64,000 nucleotides of DNA from Hyphomonadaceae bacterium (GCA_019636095.1 JAHBYF010000002.1:124001-188000); one strand, 5' to 3'. Shown: positions 9,182 to 18,009, numbered from the stretch's first letter. The notes: generated from the letters alone by a model not told the origin. Numbers and translations are program-made.

Positions 9182-9769
9182 TCAATCCCGCACCTGATCC
9201 AACGCCGCGATCTGCGCGTCGAGCTTTTTCACCGCTTGCGCGTTGAGCCACGCGATCACCGCGAACATTGCCGCCATCAGCCCAGCGCCTGCGAGGAACA
9301 CCGTCAGCCGCGCAGCCAGCGGCGCCGGATTGGCCTCCGTGAACGAAACGCCCGCCAGAAACACCAGCATGCCGGGCACGAACGGCGCCAAGTACCAGCT
9401 CCACACCGTGCGCAGAGCCTCGCGTTGGCGCACCAGCTCACCGCGATGGAACGCCGCCCAGCTTTGCGCGCCGGCATCTATCTCGCTCCGCGTCGCGGCC
9501 CGGCCAAGCTGGTAGAGCTTCCAGCACACATAGAGTGCGCCCAGAACGATGAGCCCCGCACCAACCTGTACGACCGGCTCCGGCACAGTCGGGATCATCC
9601 ATGCGAAGAACGCAATCACGCTCGCCGCCGCGACGTACTCGATCATGTTGCGCGTGCGGATGCGCGATTGGAAACGCTGTGCATGCAGATGAACATCGGC
9701 CAGAGACATCGTGAAAGGCTCCTGAGTTTGCTGTGTCCACAGCTTCTGAAGGGGATCGTGATCAGACAT
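9182..9769 (-). CDS. Membrane protein encoded with the ECF sigma factor (possible anti-sigma partner)
   Basis: A 195-residue protein: a soluble N-terminal part of about 40 residues (MSDHDPLQKLWTQQ onwards), two close membrane helices around residues 43-82, a charged linker, and two more helices around 120-175. The ATG overlaps the end of the sigma factor gene by eight bases, so translation is coupled. In such operons the downstream membrane protein is often the anti-sigma factor. It lacks a visible HxxxCxxC zinc anti-sigma motif, so the role is inferred from position only. Confidence 0.7.
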   Translation of the reverse strand: MSDHDPLQKLWTQQTQEPFTMSLADVHLHAQRFQSRIRTRNMIEYVAAASVIAFFAWMIPTVPEPVVQVGAGLIVLGALYVCWKLYQLGRAATRSEIDAGAQSWAAFHRGELVRQREALRTVWSWYLAPFVPGMLVFLAGVSFTEANPAPLAARLTVFLAGAGLMAAMFAVIAWLNAQAVKKLDAQIAALDQVRD

Positions 9770-10283
9770 TTGCGTGCTCTTGAAACATGCGGGCCAGCTG
9801 CGTCTTCAAGCGCGACACACGCGTCGCGATCGCGCCGGCTGAGAGCCCGGTGATTTCGGCAATGGATTTGGCGTCGAGCCCTTCGAGGTAGAGCGTAATG
9901 ATTTGCCGGTCGGGCGGCCCGAGCTGGCGGATGATCGCGTTCAGCTTTGCGACTGCCTCGCTCTCTTCCACTTCCGCGGAGACACTTTGGGCAGAGGGCA
10001 GGTCGGTGATCTCTTCCAACGTCACCAGCGGTGCGCGCGAGCGGCGCTCCCGATCGACATGACTCGCCGCTACATTATGCGCGACGCGATAGACCCAAGT
10101 GCGCACCGAACAACGGCCATCATAGGACGCGAAGCTTCGCCACAGCGCCACGTGCATGTCCTGCAGCAAATCGCGCCGCCGCTCGGCATTCGCCTCCGTC
10201 GCCCGCGCCAGACGTTGCAGCGCGCCGCCATGCTCGGCGACCGCCTCCAAATAGCGCGCGTCCTGGTCGGGCGAGGGCTTCAT
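9762..10283 (-). CDS. ECF-type RNA polymerase sigma factor
   Basis: A 173-residue sigma-70 family protein with only regions 2 and 4. Region 2 is seen in LLQDMHVALWRSFASYDGRCSVRTWVYRVAHNVAASH (about residues 39-77), with RTWVYRVAHN typical of the -10 binding helix. Region 4 is the C-terminal helix-turn-helix, with LEGLDAKSIAEITGL and SAGAIATRVSRLK. It would direct RNA polymerase to a stress or envelope regulon. The membrane-protein gene downstream overlaps it by eight bases. The target promoter is unknown; self-regulation is usual for the family but I could not identify the motif. Confidence 0.9.
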   Translation of the reverse strand: MKPSPDQDARYLEAVAEHGGALQRLARATEANAERRRDLLQDMHVALWRSFASYDGRCSVRTWVYRVAHNVAASHVDRERRSRAPLVTLEEITDLPSAQSVSAEVEESEAVAKLNAIIRQLGPPDRQIITLYLEGLDAKSIAEITGLSAGAIATRVSRLKTQLARMFQEHANV

Positions 10284-10325
10284 GACCGGATAGTCTCACG
10301 CCCCAGGGTTTTCTTACGGAATTTC

Positions 10326-10907
10326 TTACGCAGGGGCCTTCGCGCCTAATGCTGCGAAACAGCCCTCGATCGATTTGGCGTCAGTCACGGCGTCACGAAA
10401 CGAAGCCGGCGTGAGGTTCGCCGCGACCGTGTGCTCCATCAAGGTAAAGAACGGCGTCCAGAAGCCATCTTCCGAGAGGAACACGATCGGCTTCTTGTGG
10501 AGATCGAGTCGCTTCCACGACAGCATCTCGACCGCTTCCTCGAGTGTGCCAATCCCGCCCGGCAGCACCACGAACGCATCGCTTTCCTCAAACATGATGT
10601 GCTTGCGTTCATGCATGGTGTCGACCATGCGATGCGGTACGTCCTGATAGGTAATCTCGCGCCGTTCGAGGAAGCGGGGCATGATGCCAAGGACTTCGCC
10701 GCCGCCTTCATGGACGGCCTTCGCCACCCGGCCCATCAAACCAACGGCGCCGCCACCATAAACCAACCTCAGGCCGCGCGCCGCGAGTTCAGCGCCGAAA
10801 CGCGTCGCCAGGTCCAAATATTCAGGCTTGGTCGTATTGGAGGAGCCGCAATAGACGCAGACAGAACGGACCTTAGGGGGCATGGAGCTGGAATCAGCCA
10901 TAGGCAT
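10326..10907 (-). CDS. LOG family protein (nucleoside 5'-monophosphate phosphoribohydrolase type)
   Basis: A 193-residue member of the LOG/TIGR00730 family, which hydrolyses cytokinin riboside 5'-monophosphates or purine nucleotides to base and ribose phosphate. The signature PGGIGTLEE is at residues 116-124 and the conserved MHERKHIM lies at 98-105. VYCGSSN near the start and VYGGGAVGLMG complete the Rossmann-like fold. Starts at 10907, 10901 or 10883 all fit the family length; no strong ribosome site decides. The true bacterial substrate in this organism is not known from sequence. Confidence 0.9.
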   Translation of the reverse strand: MPMADSSSMPPKVRSVCVYCGSSNTTKPEYLDLATRFGAELAARGLRLVYGGGAVGLMGRVAKAVHEGGGEVLGIMPRFLERREITYQDVPHRMVDTMHERKHIMFEESDAFVVLPGGIGTLEEAVEMLSWKRLDLHKKPIVFLSEDGFWTPFFTLMEHTVAANLTPASFRDAVTDAKSIEGCFAALGAKAPA

Positions 10908-10985
10908 CGATCAGGTTTAGCCAATCAGGCGGCATTGCGGGGAAAATTCCCAGTGCCTAAGTGCTGCCTTCAAGGATTGTTCCAA

Positions 10986-12824
10986 ATGGCGCGTGGTGAG
11001 GGCAGGACAGTGTCGAAGGCGGAACCAGCCGCCGATGTCGCGCCGCCGCTGACGCGCACCATCGCACAACTCCTTACTTTAATTGGCGGATTGAATGACA
11101 GGGGCGTGCGCCTGCGCCTCGCGGTCGCGTTCGTGCTGACGCTGCTCAGCAAGGTGCTGGCGGTCGTTTCGCCGTTAGTGCTGGCCGATGGCATTAACGC
11201 GCTCTCCGCCGGCGACGCGTCTGGCGCACTGCCAACCTTCCTTGGCCTCGCCGGCTTCTGGGGGGCGCTACGCTTTGCTTCCACTGCCGGGCCGCAACTG
11301 CGCGACGCCATCTTTCAGCCGGTGAGCGAGCAAGCCCAGCGCCGCGCCGGCACGCGCGTCTTCACGCACGTCCATTCGCTTTCCGTGCGCTTTCATCAAT
11401 CCAAGCGCACGGGCGCCGTCTATCGCACCATCGAGCGCGGCATTCGTGCGATCGACTTCCTGCTGCGCTTTCTCGCTTTCAACATCGCGCCCACCGTCAT
11501 CGAATTGTTTCTCGCCGCTGGCGTGCTCGGCTTCAAATACGGTTGGATGTTCTCGCTGATCGCAGCCGGCACAGTGGCGATCTACGCCTGGGCCACGTTC
11601 GGCGTCACCGAGTGGCGGCTCAAATATCGCCGCGACATGAACGAGGCCGACACCGAAGCCGCAGGCCGGGCCGTCGACTCGCTGCTGAATTTCGAGACTG
11701 TAAAGAGCTTCGCTGCCGAACAGCGGGAGAGCGAGCGCTACGACCGCGCGTTGTCATCCTACGCAACAGCTGCGGTGCGCGCCTACACCTCGCTGGTAAT
11801 GCTCAACGTCATGCAGGGCCTGATCATGACGCTCGGCCTCGTTGCGATGGTCGTGGGTGCGGGCTGGCTCGTTGCACGTGGACCGATGGGGCCGGGCGAC
11901 ATCACCGCCGTCATTCTCATTATGACAAACCTCTATGCGCCGCTGAACATTCTCGGTTTTGCCTACCGCGAGATCAAACAGACCAGCATCGACATGGAGA
12001 AGATGTTTTCGTTGCTGGATGAGAAACCGGATGTCGCCGATGCGCCCAATGCGCCGGACCTCAAAGCCACGCGCGGCGAGGTCGTGTTCGAGAACGTCGG
12101 TTTCGCGCACGAAGGCAGGGATATGGGGCTCGAAGGCGTAAGCTTTACTGCGCCCGCCGGCAAAACCACCGCCATTGTTGGCCCCTCCGGCGCCGGCAAA
12201 TCGACAGTGCTGAAATTGCTCTATCGCTTCTACGATCCAAGCGGCGGCGCCGTGCGGATCGATGGCCAGAATCTCCGCGATGTCACCCAGCATTCGCTCC
12301 GTAGCGCGCTTGGCCTCGTCCCCCAGGACGTGGTGCTCTTCAACGACACCATCCGTTACAACATCGGCTACGGCAAACCTGAAGCCACCCAGGACGAACT
12401 CAACGAAGCCGCGCGCAGCGCGCAATTGCTGGATTTCATAGAAGGCCTGCCGCAAGGCTGGGACACGCGCGTCGGCGAGCGGGGCTTGAAACTCAGCGGC
12501 GGCGAGAAACAGCGCGTCGGCATCGCCCGCGTGGTCCTCAAAGACCCGGCGATCCTCATCCTCGACGAAGCCACATCGTCGCTCGATTCCGCTACCGAGG
12601 CCGAAGTGCAGGCGGCTTTGGAAACCGCCTCACGCGGGCGCACCACCCTTGTCGTCGCCCACCGCCTCAGCACCATCGCCGACGCCGATCAAATCGTTGT
12701 TCTAGAAGCGGGCCACATCGTTGAGCGCGGCGCACACGCGGCGCTCATCGCCAAAGATGGCCTCTACGCCAGCCTCTGGAAGCACCAGGCCGAAGAGCCC
12801 GAAGCGATCGCGGCGGCGGAGTAG
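10986..12824 (+). CDS. Atm1-type ABC exporter (membrane domain plus ATPase)
   Basis: A 612-residue half-transporter. Residues 40-330 form the six-helix ABC membrane domain. The ATPase follows, with Walker A GPSGAGKST near residue 400, signature LSGGEKQR near 503, Walker B ILILDEATSSLDS near 522 and H-loop VVAHRLSTI. The sequence around GGLNDRGVRLRLAVAFVL and the overall length point to the Atm1/HMT1 branch, which moves glutathione- or persulfide-linked compounds and metals across the inner membrane. The longer frame from 10431 runs through the opposite-strand LOG gene and is not real. A GTG at 11010 with GGGCAGGA upstream is an alternative start. It is divergent from the LOG gene with a 78-bp gap. 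Confidence 0.9.
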   Translation: MARGEGRTVSKAEPAADVAPPLTRTIAQLLTLIGGLNDRGVRLRLAVAFVLTLLSKVLAVVSPLVLADGINALSAGDASGALPTFLGLAGFWGALRFASTAGPQLRDAIFQPVSEQAQRRAGTRVFTHVHSLSVRFHQSKRTGAVYRTIERGIRAIDFLLRFLAFNIAPTVIELFLAAGVLGFKYGWMFSLIAAGTVAIYAWATFGVTEWRLKYRRDMNEADTEAAGRAVDSLLNFETVKSFAAEQRESERYDRALSSYATAAVRAYTSLVMLNVMQGLIMTLGLVAMVVGAGWLVARGPMGPGDITAVILIMTNLYAPLNILGFAYREIKQTSIDMEKMFSLLDEKPDVADAPNAPDLKATRGEVVFENVGFAHEGRDMGLEGVSFTAPAGKTTAIVGPSGAGKSTVLKLLYRFYDPSGGAVRIDGQNLRDVTQHSLRSALGLVPQDVVLFNDTIRYNIGYGKPEATQDELNEAARSAQLLDFIEGLPQGWDTRVGERGLKLSGGEKQRVGIARVVLKDPAILILDEATSSLDSATEAEVQAALETASRGRTTLVVAHRLSTIADADQIVVLEAGHIVERGAHAALIAKDGLYASLWKHQAEEPEAIAAAE

Positions 12825-12866
12825 CGTCAATCTATCCCGCGCACACAACACACGTTTCCCGGCCAA

Positions 12867-12895
12867 GTTCATGCGCATCTATGATGCGCATGAAC
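12867..12895. repeat. Perfect 12-bp inverted repeat with 5-base loop
   Basis: The arms GTTCATGCGCAT (12867-12878) and ATGCGCATGAAC (12884-12895) are exact reverse complements around the loop CTATG. The hairpin sits about 40 bases after the stop of the Atm1-type exporter. It has no T-run on either side, so it is not a classic intrinsic terminator; it may stabilise the mRNA 3' end or be an operator or structured RNA. Confidence 0.75.
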
Positions 12896-12986
12896 GCCGA
12901 GCCGAGACTCAGGGGTCGTTGAATTCAACCTGTTGGTCCCTAGGTCCCGGGTCTCGCTCCGCGCGCCCGGGAAGCGTGATGGTGTT

Positions 12987-13007
12987 GGATAGATCCCAAA
13001 TCTATCC
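12987..13007. repeat. Perfect 8-bp inverted repeat with 5-base loop
   Basis: The arms GGATAGAT and ATCTATCC flank CCCAA. It lies about 90 bases beyond the larger hairpin in the same gene-free stretch. No T-run follows. The function is unknown. Confidence 0.6.
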
Positions 13008-13657
13008 TACAGCGCCAAAACCATGAGACATTGCTTCCGTCTCCTACACGAGAGGCTCCGGTACCAAAGCCGATAGCGTAGGGGATGCGGTTTGAACGTG
13101 ATGCGATGGACGTTCGTGAGGATCGAAATCGCTGCTCGGTGAGAAGTAAAGAAAGCCGAGGTCCGGACGCGAAGATTTGGCTTTGCTCCGCACGTCAATC
13201 GGGAACGAAAGTCAGGCGCTAAGCGACGATGAGAACCCCAGCGTCGCGGGCCGGTCAGTCCGTTAAGAGCGGCGAGCGTGTCACCATCAAGGAACCATGC
13301 CTCGCGCGGGAGGAGCCCGCACTGATCAAAGCGATCTTCGCGGTTTCAGAGCGATCGCCTCGAAGCGTTGCGCAATGAACGGCGAAGGCCCGTCTCCGAA
13401 ACGTATGGCCCCCTTGGGTCGCCTCAACGCCTCAGGCTTTGGCCGGTTGCCAACAACAGACCGCGTAGGGCGCGCTTCGGCAAACCCCATTCAAGACCTG
13501 ATTGTGAGAAGCTTCGACCGAAGCGCGTCCTACTCTCTCGTTTCTACCGCAGCGTGCGAACGCCTGCGGCGCAAAGGCGCGAGCGTAGTGACAAGTACGT
13601 AAATCGGGGCCGCCCGCTAACTTTCGTTTACCTTTCGGCGGCAATCCTCGCAGCGTC

Positions 13658-13852
13658 ATGACGCCTGAGACGAAAATCATTAGCTGCACCTGCGGCGCTT
13701 GCTACGAGCGGCAGGAGCGAACGTTGCCGATCAAGGATATCGGGGTGTTTGAATGCGTTGATTGCGGTGTGCGCCTCGAAATCTGGAGCGGACGCACCGT
13801 TCCGGTATTCAAACGAATTGAAAACGAAGCGGCACAGAAGCGCACCGCCTAA
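13658..13852 (+). CDS. Small zinc-ribbon-like protein
   Basis: A 64-residue protein with the cysteine pattern CTCGAC (residues 11-16) and, about 20 residues later, CVDCG, spaced as in a zinc ribbon. The C-terminal GVRLEIWSGRTVPVFKRI resembles short zinc-ribbon proteins of rhizobia and other alphaproteobacteria that have no assigned role; phage-related copies also exist. No close ribosome site is visible, but the protein pattern is clear. It stands alone between the gene-free stretch and the convergent flavoprotein gene. Confidence 0.72.
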   Translation: MTPETKIISCTCGACYERQERTLPIKDIGVFECVDCGVRLEIWSGRTVPVFKRIENEAAQKRTA

Positions 13853-13867
13853 CGAACGCACCGCCGC

Positions 13868-15487
13868 TTAACGCACCGTCCCGTTCCGGAAATCGCGCTT
13901 CACAACTTGCGCTGCATTGTGCCCCGGCGCGCCAGTTACGCCCCCGCCGGGATGCGTGCCCGATCCGCACATATAAAGTCCCTTGATCGGCGCCCGATAG
14001 TCGCCGTGCCCAAGCACAGGCCGCGCACTGAACAACTGATCGAGCGACAGCGCACCGTGCATGATGTCGCCTGCGACCAAGCCGAATGTTCGCTCCAAAT
14101 CCAACGGCGACATGATCTGGCGTGCAATCACGCTCGCTTTGAAGCCCGGCGCATATTTGTCGACCGTCGCGATCATCAAATCCGCAACCTCATCGCGGTG
14201 ATCGTCCCACGAACGGCCACCGGAGAGCTCGGGCTGCACGTGCTGGCAAAACAGTGACGCGACGTGCTTGCCCGCCGGCGCCAATGAATCGTCGAGTGTA
14301 GAGGGGATTAGCATCTCCACGATCGGCTCGCGCGACCACCCGAATGTGCGCGCATCATCATACGCGCGCTCCATGTATTGCATTGAAGGTGCGATGATGA
14401 TCCCGGCCGTCAGGTGATCGCCAGCTTCCGGTTTGCAGGTAAATCGCGGCAATTCATTCAGCGCCACGTTCATGCGGAAGGTGCCGGATCCAACCTTGTA
14501 GCGCGTGATCCGTTCGCGGAAATCTTCGGGCAGCGCGTCCTGCGGCACGATGCGCTGATAAAGGAGTTTCGGATTGAGGTTCGAGATCACCGCCTTGGCG
14601 CGGATCGTCTCGCCGTCGGCGGTAACAACGCCCTGCGCCTGTGGCGCTGTCACGCCGGGCGTGAAGGGCGCCAGCGCCAATTCTTTCACTGCAACGCCGG
14701 TGCGTATTTCAACACCGCGCTCGCGGCAGCAGGCGGCCATGGCTTGGGTGATCGCGCCCATGCCGCCGACAGCGTGGCCCCAGAGCCCTTTCTTGCCATT
14801 TACTTCGCCGAAGACGTGGTGCAGCAGCACATAGGCAGAGCCGGGCGTGTAGGGGCTGGCGAAATTGCCGACGATTGAATCAAAGCCGAACAACGCCTTG
14901 ATCGGCGCGGACTCAAACCATTCGTCCAGCCACTCGCCCGCTGACTTGGTGAAGAGATCAAGCAGGTCGCGCTTGCCTGTGATGTCGAGCTTATTCAGGC
15001 GTCCGCCCAAGCTCGCCGCGCGCATCGCTTCTTCGACGCCGCGCACAAAGCCGTGCTCGACAAGGTTCGGCGGCTGCTCCAGCAGCAGCGCGCGCACCAC
15101 GTCCGCAATCACCTCAAGGCGTTGCTCGTACGCCTCCAACCTCTGCGCATCGCGATTGGAGAACTTGGCGACCTCGGCTTGTGTGATCCCGGGCGCCGCC
15201 ATGAAGTAGGACGTCTCCGACAGCGGCAGGAAGTTCGAAACCTTGCGCTCGACAACGCGCAGCCCATGCCGGTGCAAATCGAGATCGGCGATGACTTTCG
15301 GATTGAGCAGCGACACCGTGTAGCTCGCAACCGAATTGCGAAAGCCCGGATGAAATTCCTCGGTCACCGCCGCGCCGCCGACAACTTCGCGCCGCTCCAG
15401 CACCAGCACCTTGAGCCCGGCATCAGCCAGATAGGCGGCGCAGGTCAGGCCATTGTGACCGCCACCGATGATAACAACGTCGTGCAT
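13868..15487 (-). CDS. Phytoene-desaturase-like FAD oxidoreductase (PYROXD2 type)
   Basis: A 539-residue flavoprotein. The N-terminal dinucleotide-binding motif is IIGGGHNGLTCAAYLADAG (residues 6-24), followed by VLVLERREVVGGAA. The C-terminus GLYMCGSGTHPGGGVTGAPGHNAAQV is the FAD-contact motif of the CrtI/PYROXD2 group. Bacterial relatives of this exact type are annotated only generally; carotenoid genes are not next to it, so phytoene is an unlikely substrate. The ATG at 15487 gives the expected family length. It is divergent from the NTF2-like gene at 15586. Confidence 0.87.
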   Translation of the reverse strand: MHDVVIIGGGHNGLTCAAYLADAGLKVLVLERREVVGGAAVTEEFHPGFRNSVASYTVSLLNPKVIADLDLHRHGLRVVERKVSNFLPLSETSYFMAAPGITQAEVAKFSNRDAQRLEAYEQRLEVIADVVRALLLEQPPNLVEHGFVRGVEEAMRAASLGGRLNKLDITGKRDLLDLFTKSAGEWLDEWFESAPIKALFGFDSIVGNFASPYTPGSAYVLLHHVFGEVNGKKGLWGHAVGGMGAITQAMAACCRERGVEIRTGVAVKELALAPFTPGVTAPQAQGVVTADGETIRAKAVISNLNPKLLYQRIVPQDALPEDFRERITRYKVGSGTFRMNVALNELPRFTCKPEAGDHLTAGIIIAPSMQYMERAYDDARTFGWSREPIVEMLIPSTLDDSLAPAGKHVASLFCQHVQPELSGGRSWDDHRDEVADLMIATVDKYAPGFKASVIARQIMSPLDLERTFGLVAGDIMHGALSLDQLFSARPVLGHGDYRAPIKGLYMCGSGTHPGGGVTGAPGHNAAQVVKRDFRNGTVR

Positions 15488-15585
15488 TCCGCCTCCCGCG
15501 TCCTCATGCCCTGACGTGAGCAGGAGCGGAAGTCCAGAACCTCACGAACCTCGACGGGGGCCGGCATGCGGCTTACGATCATGCG

Positions 15586-16017
15586 ATGAGCGCAGCACCG
15601 AACTTGAACCCAAACGTCGCCGCCTCGCTCGCCAAGTGGCACGCCATGGTCGCAAGCAGGGACCTCGCGGCCCTGGCCGGGATCATTCATCCGGATGCAA
15701 CCTTCCGCTCGCCGATGGCGTTCAAGCCTTATCAGTCGTCTCAGGCAGTGGTCTTGTTGCTGAGCACGGTGATCACGGTGTTCGAGGACTTCGCCTATCA
15801 CCGCGAACTCGCCACTGGTGACGGTCTCAGCGTCGTCCTCGAGTTCAGTGCGCGCGTGGGCGAGAAGAAGCTGAAGGGCATCGATCTCATACAGTTCGAC
15901 GCAGACGGCCTGATCACCGACTTCGAAGTGATGATCCGGCCCTTCAATGGTCTTCAGGCCCTAGGCGCCGAGATGGGCGCTCGGCTCGGCCACTTGTTGC
16001 CTGCCTACAAGGCGTGA
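15586..16017 (+). CDS. NTF2-like / SnoaL-like domain protein
   Basis: A 143-residue protein with the cone-shaped NTF2 fold pattern: N-terminal helix with AKWHAMVASRDLAALAGIIHPDATFRSP, then strands ending with the typical GIDLIQFDADGLITDFEVMIRP. Members bind small hydrophobic molecules; some are isomerases or cyclases, most are unassigned. Here the active role is unknown. A hairpin with arms AAGCCCGC/GCGGGCTT lies nine bases after the stop. Confidence 0.82.
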   Translation: MSAAPNLNPNVAASLAKWHAMVASRDLAALAGIIHPDATFRSPMAFKPYQSSQAVVLLLSTVITVFEDFAYHRELATGDGLSVVLEFSARVGEKKLKGIDLIQFDADGLITDFEVMIRPFNGLQALGAEMGARLGHLLPAYKA

Positions 16018-16025
16018 ACAAAACA

Positions 16026-16054
16026 AAGCCCGCGGGCGACAGGCCGGCGGGCTT
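16026..16054 (+). terminator. Stem-loop after the NTF2-like gene
   Basis: The arms AAGCCCGC (16026-16033) and GCGGGCTT (16047-16054) form an 8-bp stem right after the NTF2-like stop codon. The run of T is short (TT then AGTG), so termination may be weak. A-rich bases precede the stem, as in bidirectional terminators. Confidence 0.55.
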
Positions 16055-16183
16055 AGTGAAATCCAACCAAATGAGAAAAAGGAGCATGGCTCCGACACGG
16101 TGGAGGTTAGCTCCGCACCGTTAAAAATCTCCGCATCGCATTGATCGGATTTGCGCCGAACCGAATGAAAGTGTTGACGCGCG

Positions 16184-17431
16184 TTAACCAGGGAGCCGGC
16201 GTACGAGCGCGGCCAACGTGCCGCCCTGTCCCAGGACCGAAAACAGCACCACCACGTAGGTCGCGCCGAGCAGCACGTCGCGCATTGGCGTCTCCGGCAG
16301 CGAAAGCACCAAGGCGATGGAAACGCCGCCACGGAGGCCGCCCCAGACCAGAATTGGGAAGGCGGTGCGAAACGGTAATGTCTTGCCCCAGAGTGGCAAC
16401 GGCACCCCGACTGAGATGGCCCGCGCGAGCAAAACGATAGGAATGCTGATGAGGCCCACGAGGATCAGGCGCACGTCGTGGAAGAGCATAATGGCGAACA
16501 GGCCGATCAACAAAAACAGCGCCGAGTTGAGGATCTCGTCCAGCACCTCCCAGAATTTGAGGAGATAATCGCGCACCGTATCGCTCATCGCATGTGCGAC
16601 GCCGTGATTGCCGATGATAAGGCCTGCGGTCGCCACCGCGATGGGGCCGCTCACCCCGATGCGCGAGGCAAGGGCGTAGCCGCCCATGACGAGCGCAAGT
16701 GAAATCATGAGCTCGACCCGGTAATCGTCGATCGCGTGCATGGCGAGAAACGCAATGCCGCCGGTGATCAGCCCAAGCGCGATGCCGCCGCCGCCCTCCA
16801 CAAGGAACAGTTCGCCGGCTTCAAAGAGCGAAATGTCGTGGTGGTTGACCGCCGCGGCGGAAAGCACGGTGAAGGCCGCAATCGCAACGCCATCATTGAA
16901 AAGGCTTTCGCCGGCGACCGTCGCCTCGACCTGCAACGGCAGCCCCTTGCCTTTCAGGATCGCCAGCACCGCGACCGGATCGGTCGGACTGATGAGAGCG
17001 CCGAAGGTCAGGCAGTAAATCAGCGGCACGGGAATGCCGAGCCATCCGGTGACAAGGAAAAGCCCGCCGCCAACGATCAGCATCGTCGTGACAACGCCCA
17101 GTGTGCTGAGCACCATCACCGGCCAACGCACCCGTGCGATCTGGCTCAGATCCACGTGCAATGCGCCGGCAAAGAGCAGGAACGACAGCATGCCGTTGAG
17201 CACGGTCGCGCGGAAATCGACCCGGCTGAGGAAGTCCTCGAGATCGGCGATGAAATGGTTCTGCGGGGTCAGCATGTCAGCGACAGCGATGGTCGCGGCG
17301 ACGACCGCGCCCATGGCGACGAGCGCCACGGTCGTCTGCGCTTTGAAAATCCAGACGTTGAGGAAGCAAAATACCGCCGTCAGCACGATCAGCGCCGCCG
17401 CTACCTCAAATCCTGTCAAACTGCTGAACAT
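16184..17431 (-). CDS. CPA1-type Na+(K+)/H+ antiporter (NhaP-like)
   Basis: A 415-residue protein with about twelve membrane helices. Key family residues are visible: FGALISPTDPVAVLAILK (the TDP motif in helix 5), ESLFNDGVAIAAFTVL with the conserved ND of helix 6, and LVWGGLRGGVSIALVLSLP near the C-terminus with the arginine of the GGLRG motif. These are typical of the CPA1 branch (NhaP, NHX, SOS1). There is no cytoplasmic regulatory tail. It would exchange sodium or potassium for protons in pH or salt balance. Confidence 0.92.
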   Translation of the reverse strand: MFSSLTGFEVAAALIVLTAVFCFLNVWIFKAQTTVALVAMGAVVAATIAVADMLTPQNHFIADLEDFLSRVDFRATVLNGMLSFLLFAGALHVDLSQIARVRWPVMVLSTLGVVTTMLIVGGGLFLVTGWLGIPVPLIYCLTFGALISPTDPVAVLAILKGKGLPLQVEATVAGESLFNDGVAIAAFTVLSAAAVNHHDISLFEAGELFLVEGGGGIALGLITGGIAFLAMHAIDDYRVELMISLALVMGGYALASRIGVSGPIAVATAGLIIGNHGVAHAMSDTVRDYLLKFWEVLDEILNSALFLLIGLFAIMLFHDVRLILVGLISIPIVLLARAISVGVPLPLWGKTLPFRTAFPILVWGGLRGGVSIALVLSLPETPMRDVLLGATYVVVLFSVLGQGGTLAALVRRLPG

Positions 17432-17576
17432 TCACGCCCCTCGGGGCGCACTCTTGAGAACCGCGCGTCGGCGGGTCAACACGCAGCGCGGTTCAAATCT
17501 CATTATGGCGCGACACATGCTCATCAGAGAGGCGGGATAATGTTCGGAGCGCCCCGCACTCAGGTCGGAACAAGAA

Positions 17577-17651
17577 TGGCTCCCCGGGTAGGGTTCGAAC
17601 CTACGACCATCCGATTAACAGTCGGATGCTCTACCACTGAGCTACCGAGGA
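17577..17651 (-). tRNA. tRNA-Asn (GUU)
   Basis: On the minus strand the cloverleaf has acceptor TCCTCGG pairing with CCGGGGA (one G-U), D-arm TAGCTCAGTGGTAGAGCA, anticodon loop CTGTTAA (anticodon GTT), T-arm GTAGGTTCGAACCCTAC, discriminator G and encoded CCA. Length 75 with CCA. Confidence 0.97.
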
Positions 17652-17762
17652 ACACTGTCTCGACCCTCAGGGCCGAGCGAAGCGGGTCTCTATCAAGTTC
17701 GGCGCCAGGGGAAAAGACCCTGATCGCTGCCAATTGTAGGGCCGAAGAAGGCGCCTCAATGG

Positions 17763-17790
17763 AAAACGAGGGCCCCTTTCGGGGCCCTCG
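17763..17790 (-). terminator. Intrinsic terminator downstream of tRNA-Cys (minus strand)
   Basis: CGAGGGCCCC and GGGGCCCTCG form a perfect 10-bp stem around TTTC. Reading the minus strand, the stem is followed by TTTTCC, a short T-run. It lies between tRNA-Cys and tRNA-Asn and would end the tRNA-Cys transcript. Confidence 0.7.
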
Positions 17791-17935
17791 AAGGCGTTGG
17801 GTATGGTGGGGTGTCTCCAAGGGAAGACAGGGTGAATATGATGCTAACAGGTAAAGAAGCCGTTAATGGCAAACGTCTGCGTAACGAAGCCTGTGAAAGC
17901 GTTGAGATGTAGGGGAATTATCGCCGCATGAAGAA

Positions 17936-18009
17936 TGGAGGCCTCGCCCGGAATCGAACCGGGGTGCAAGGATTTGCAGTCCTCTGCGTAGCCACTCCGC
18001 CACGAGGCC
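17936..18009 (-). tRNA. tRNA-Cys (GCA)
   Basis: Minus-strand cloverleaf with acceptor GGCCTCG/CGAGGCC, anticodon stem GAGGA with loop CTGCAAA (anticodon GCA), T-arm CCCGGTTCGATTCCGGG, discriminator T and encoded CCA. Length 74. Confidence 0.97.

Larger units (their letters stand above)
12825..13657. other. 833-bp stretch with no convincing gene
   Basis: Several open frames of 60-100 codons cross this region (for example plus strand 13297-13602 and 13368-13661, minus strand 13007-13198) but none has a recognisable domain, a good ribosome site or the third-position GC bias of the neighbouring genes. Two strong hairpins lie at 12867-12895 and 12987-13007. The composition looks less biased than the flanks. 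It could hold an untranslated RNA, a decayed gene or both; the sequence alone does not decide. Confidence 0.55.

Noticed and set aside
10431..10985. 185-residue N-terminal extension of the ABC exporter
   Set aside because: It is read through the opposite-strand LOG gene and has no exporter-like sequence; the family length fits the start at 10986.
13297..13602. 101-codon frame in the gene-free stretch
   Set aside because: No ribosome site, domain or codon bias; it shares the space with other unsupported frames.
16736..17854. 372-codon plus-strand frame
   Set aside because: It is antisense to the antiporter gene and runs through tRNA-Asn; composition is a shadow of the real gene.
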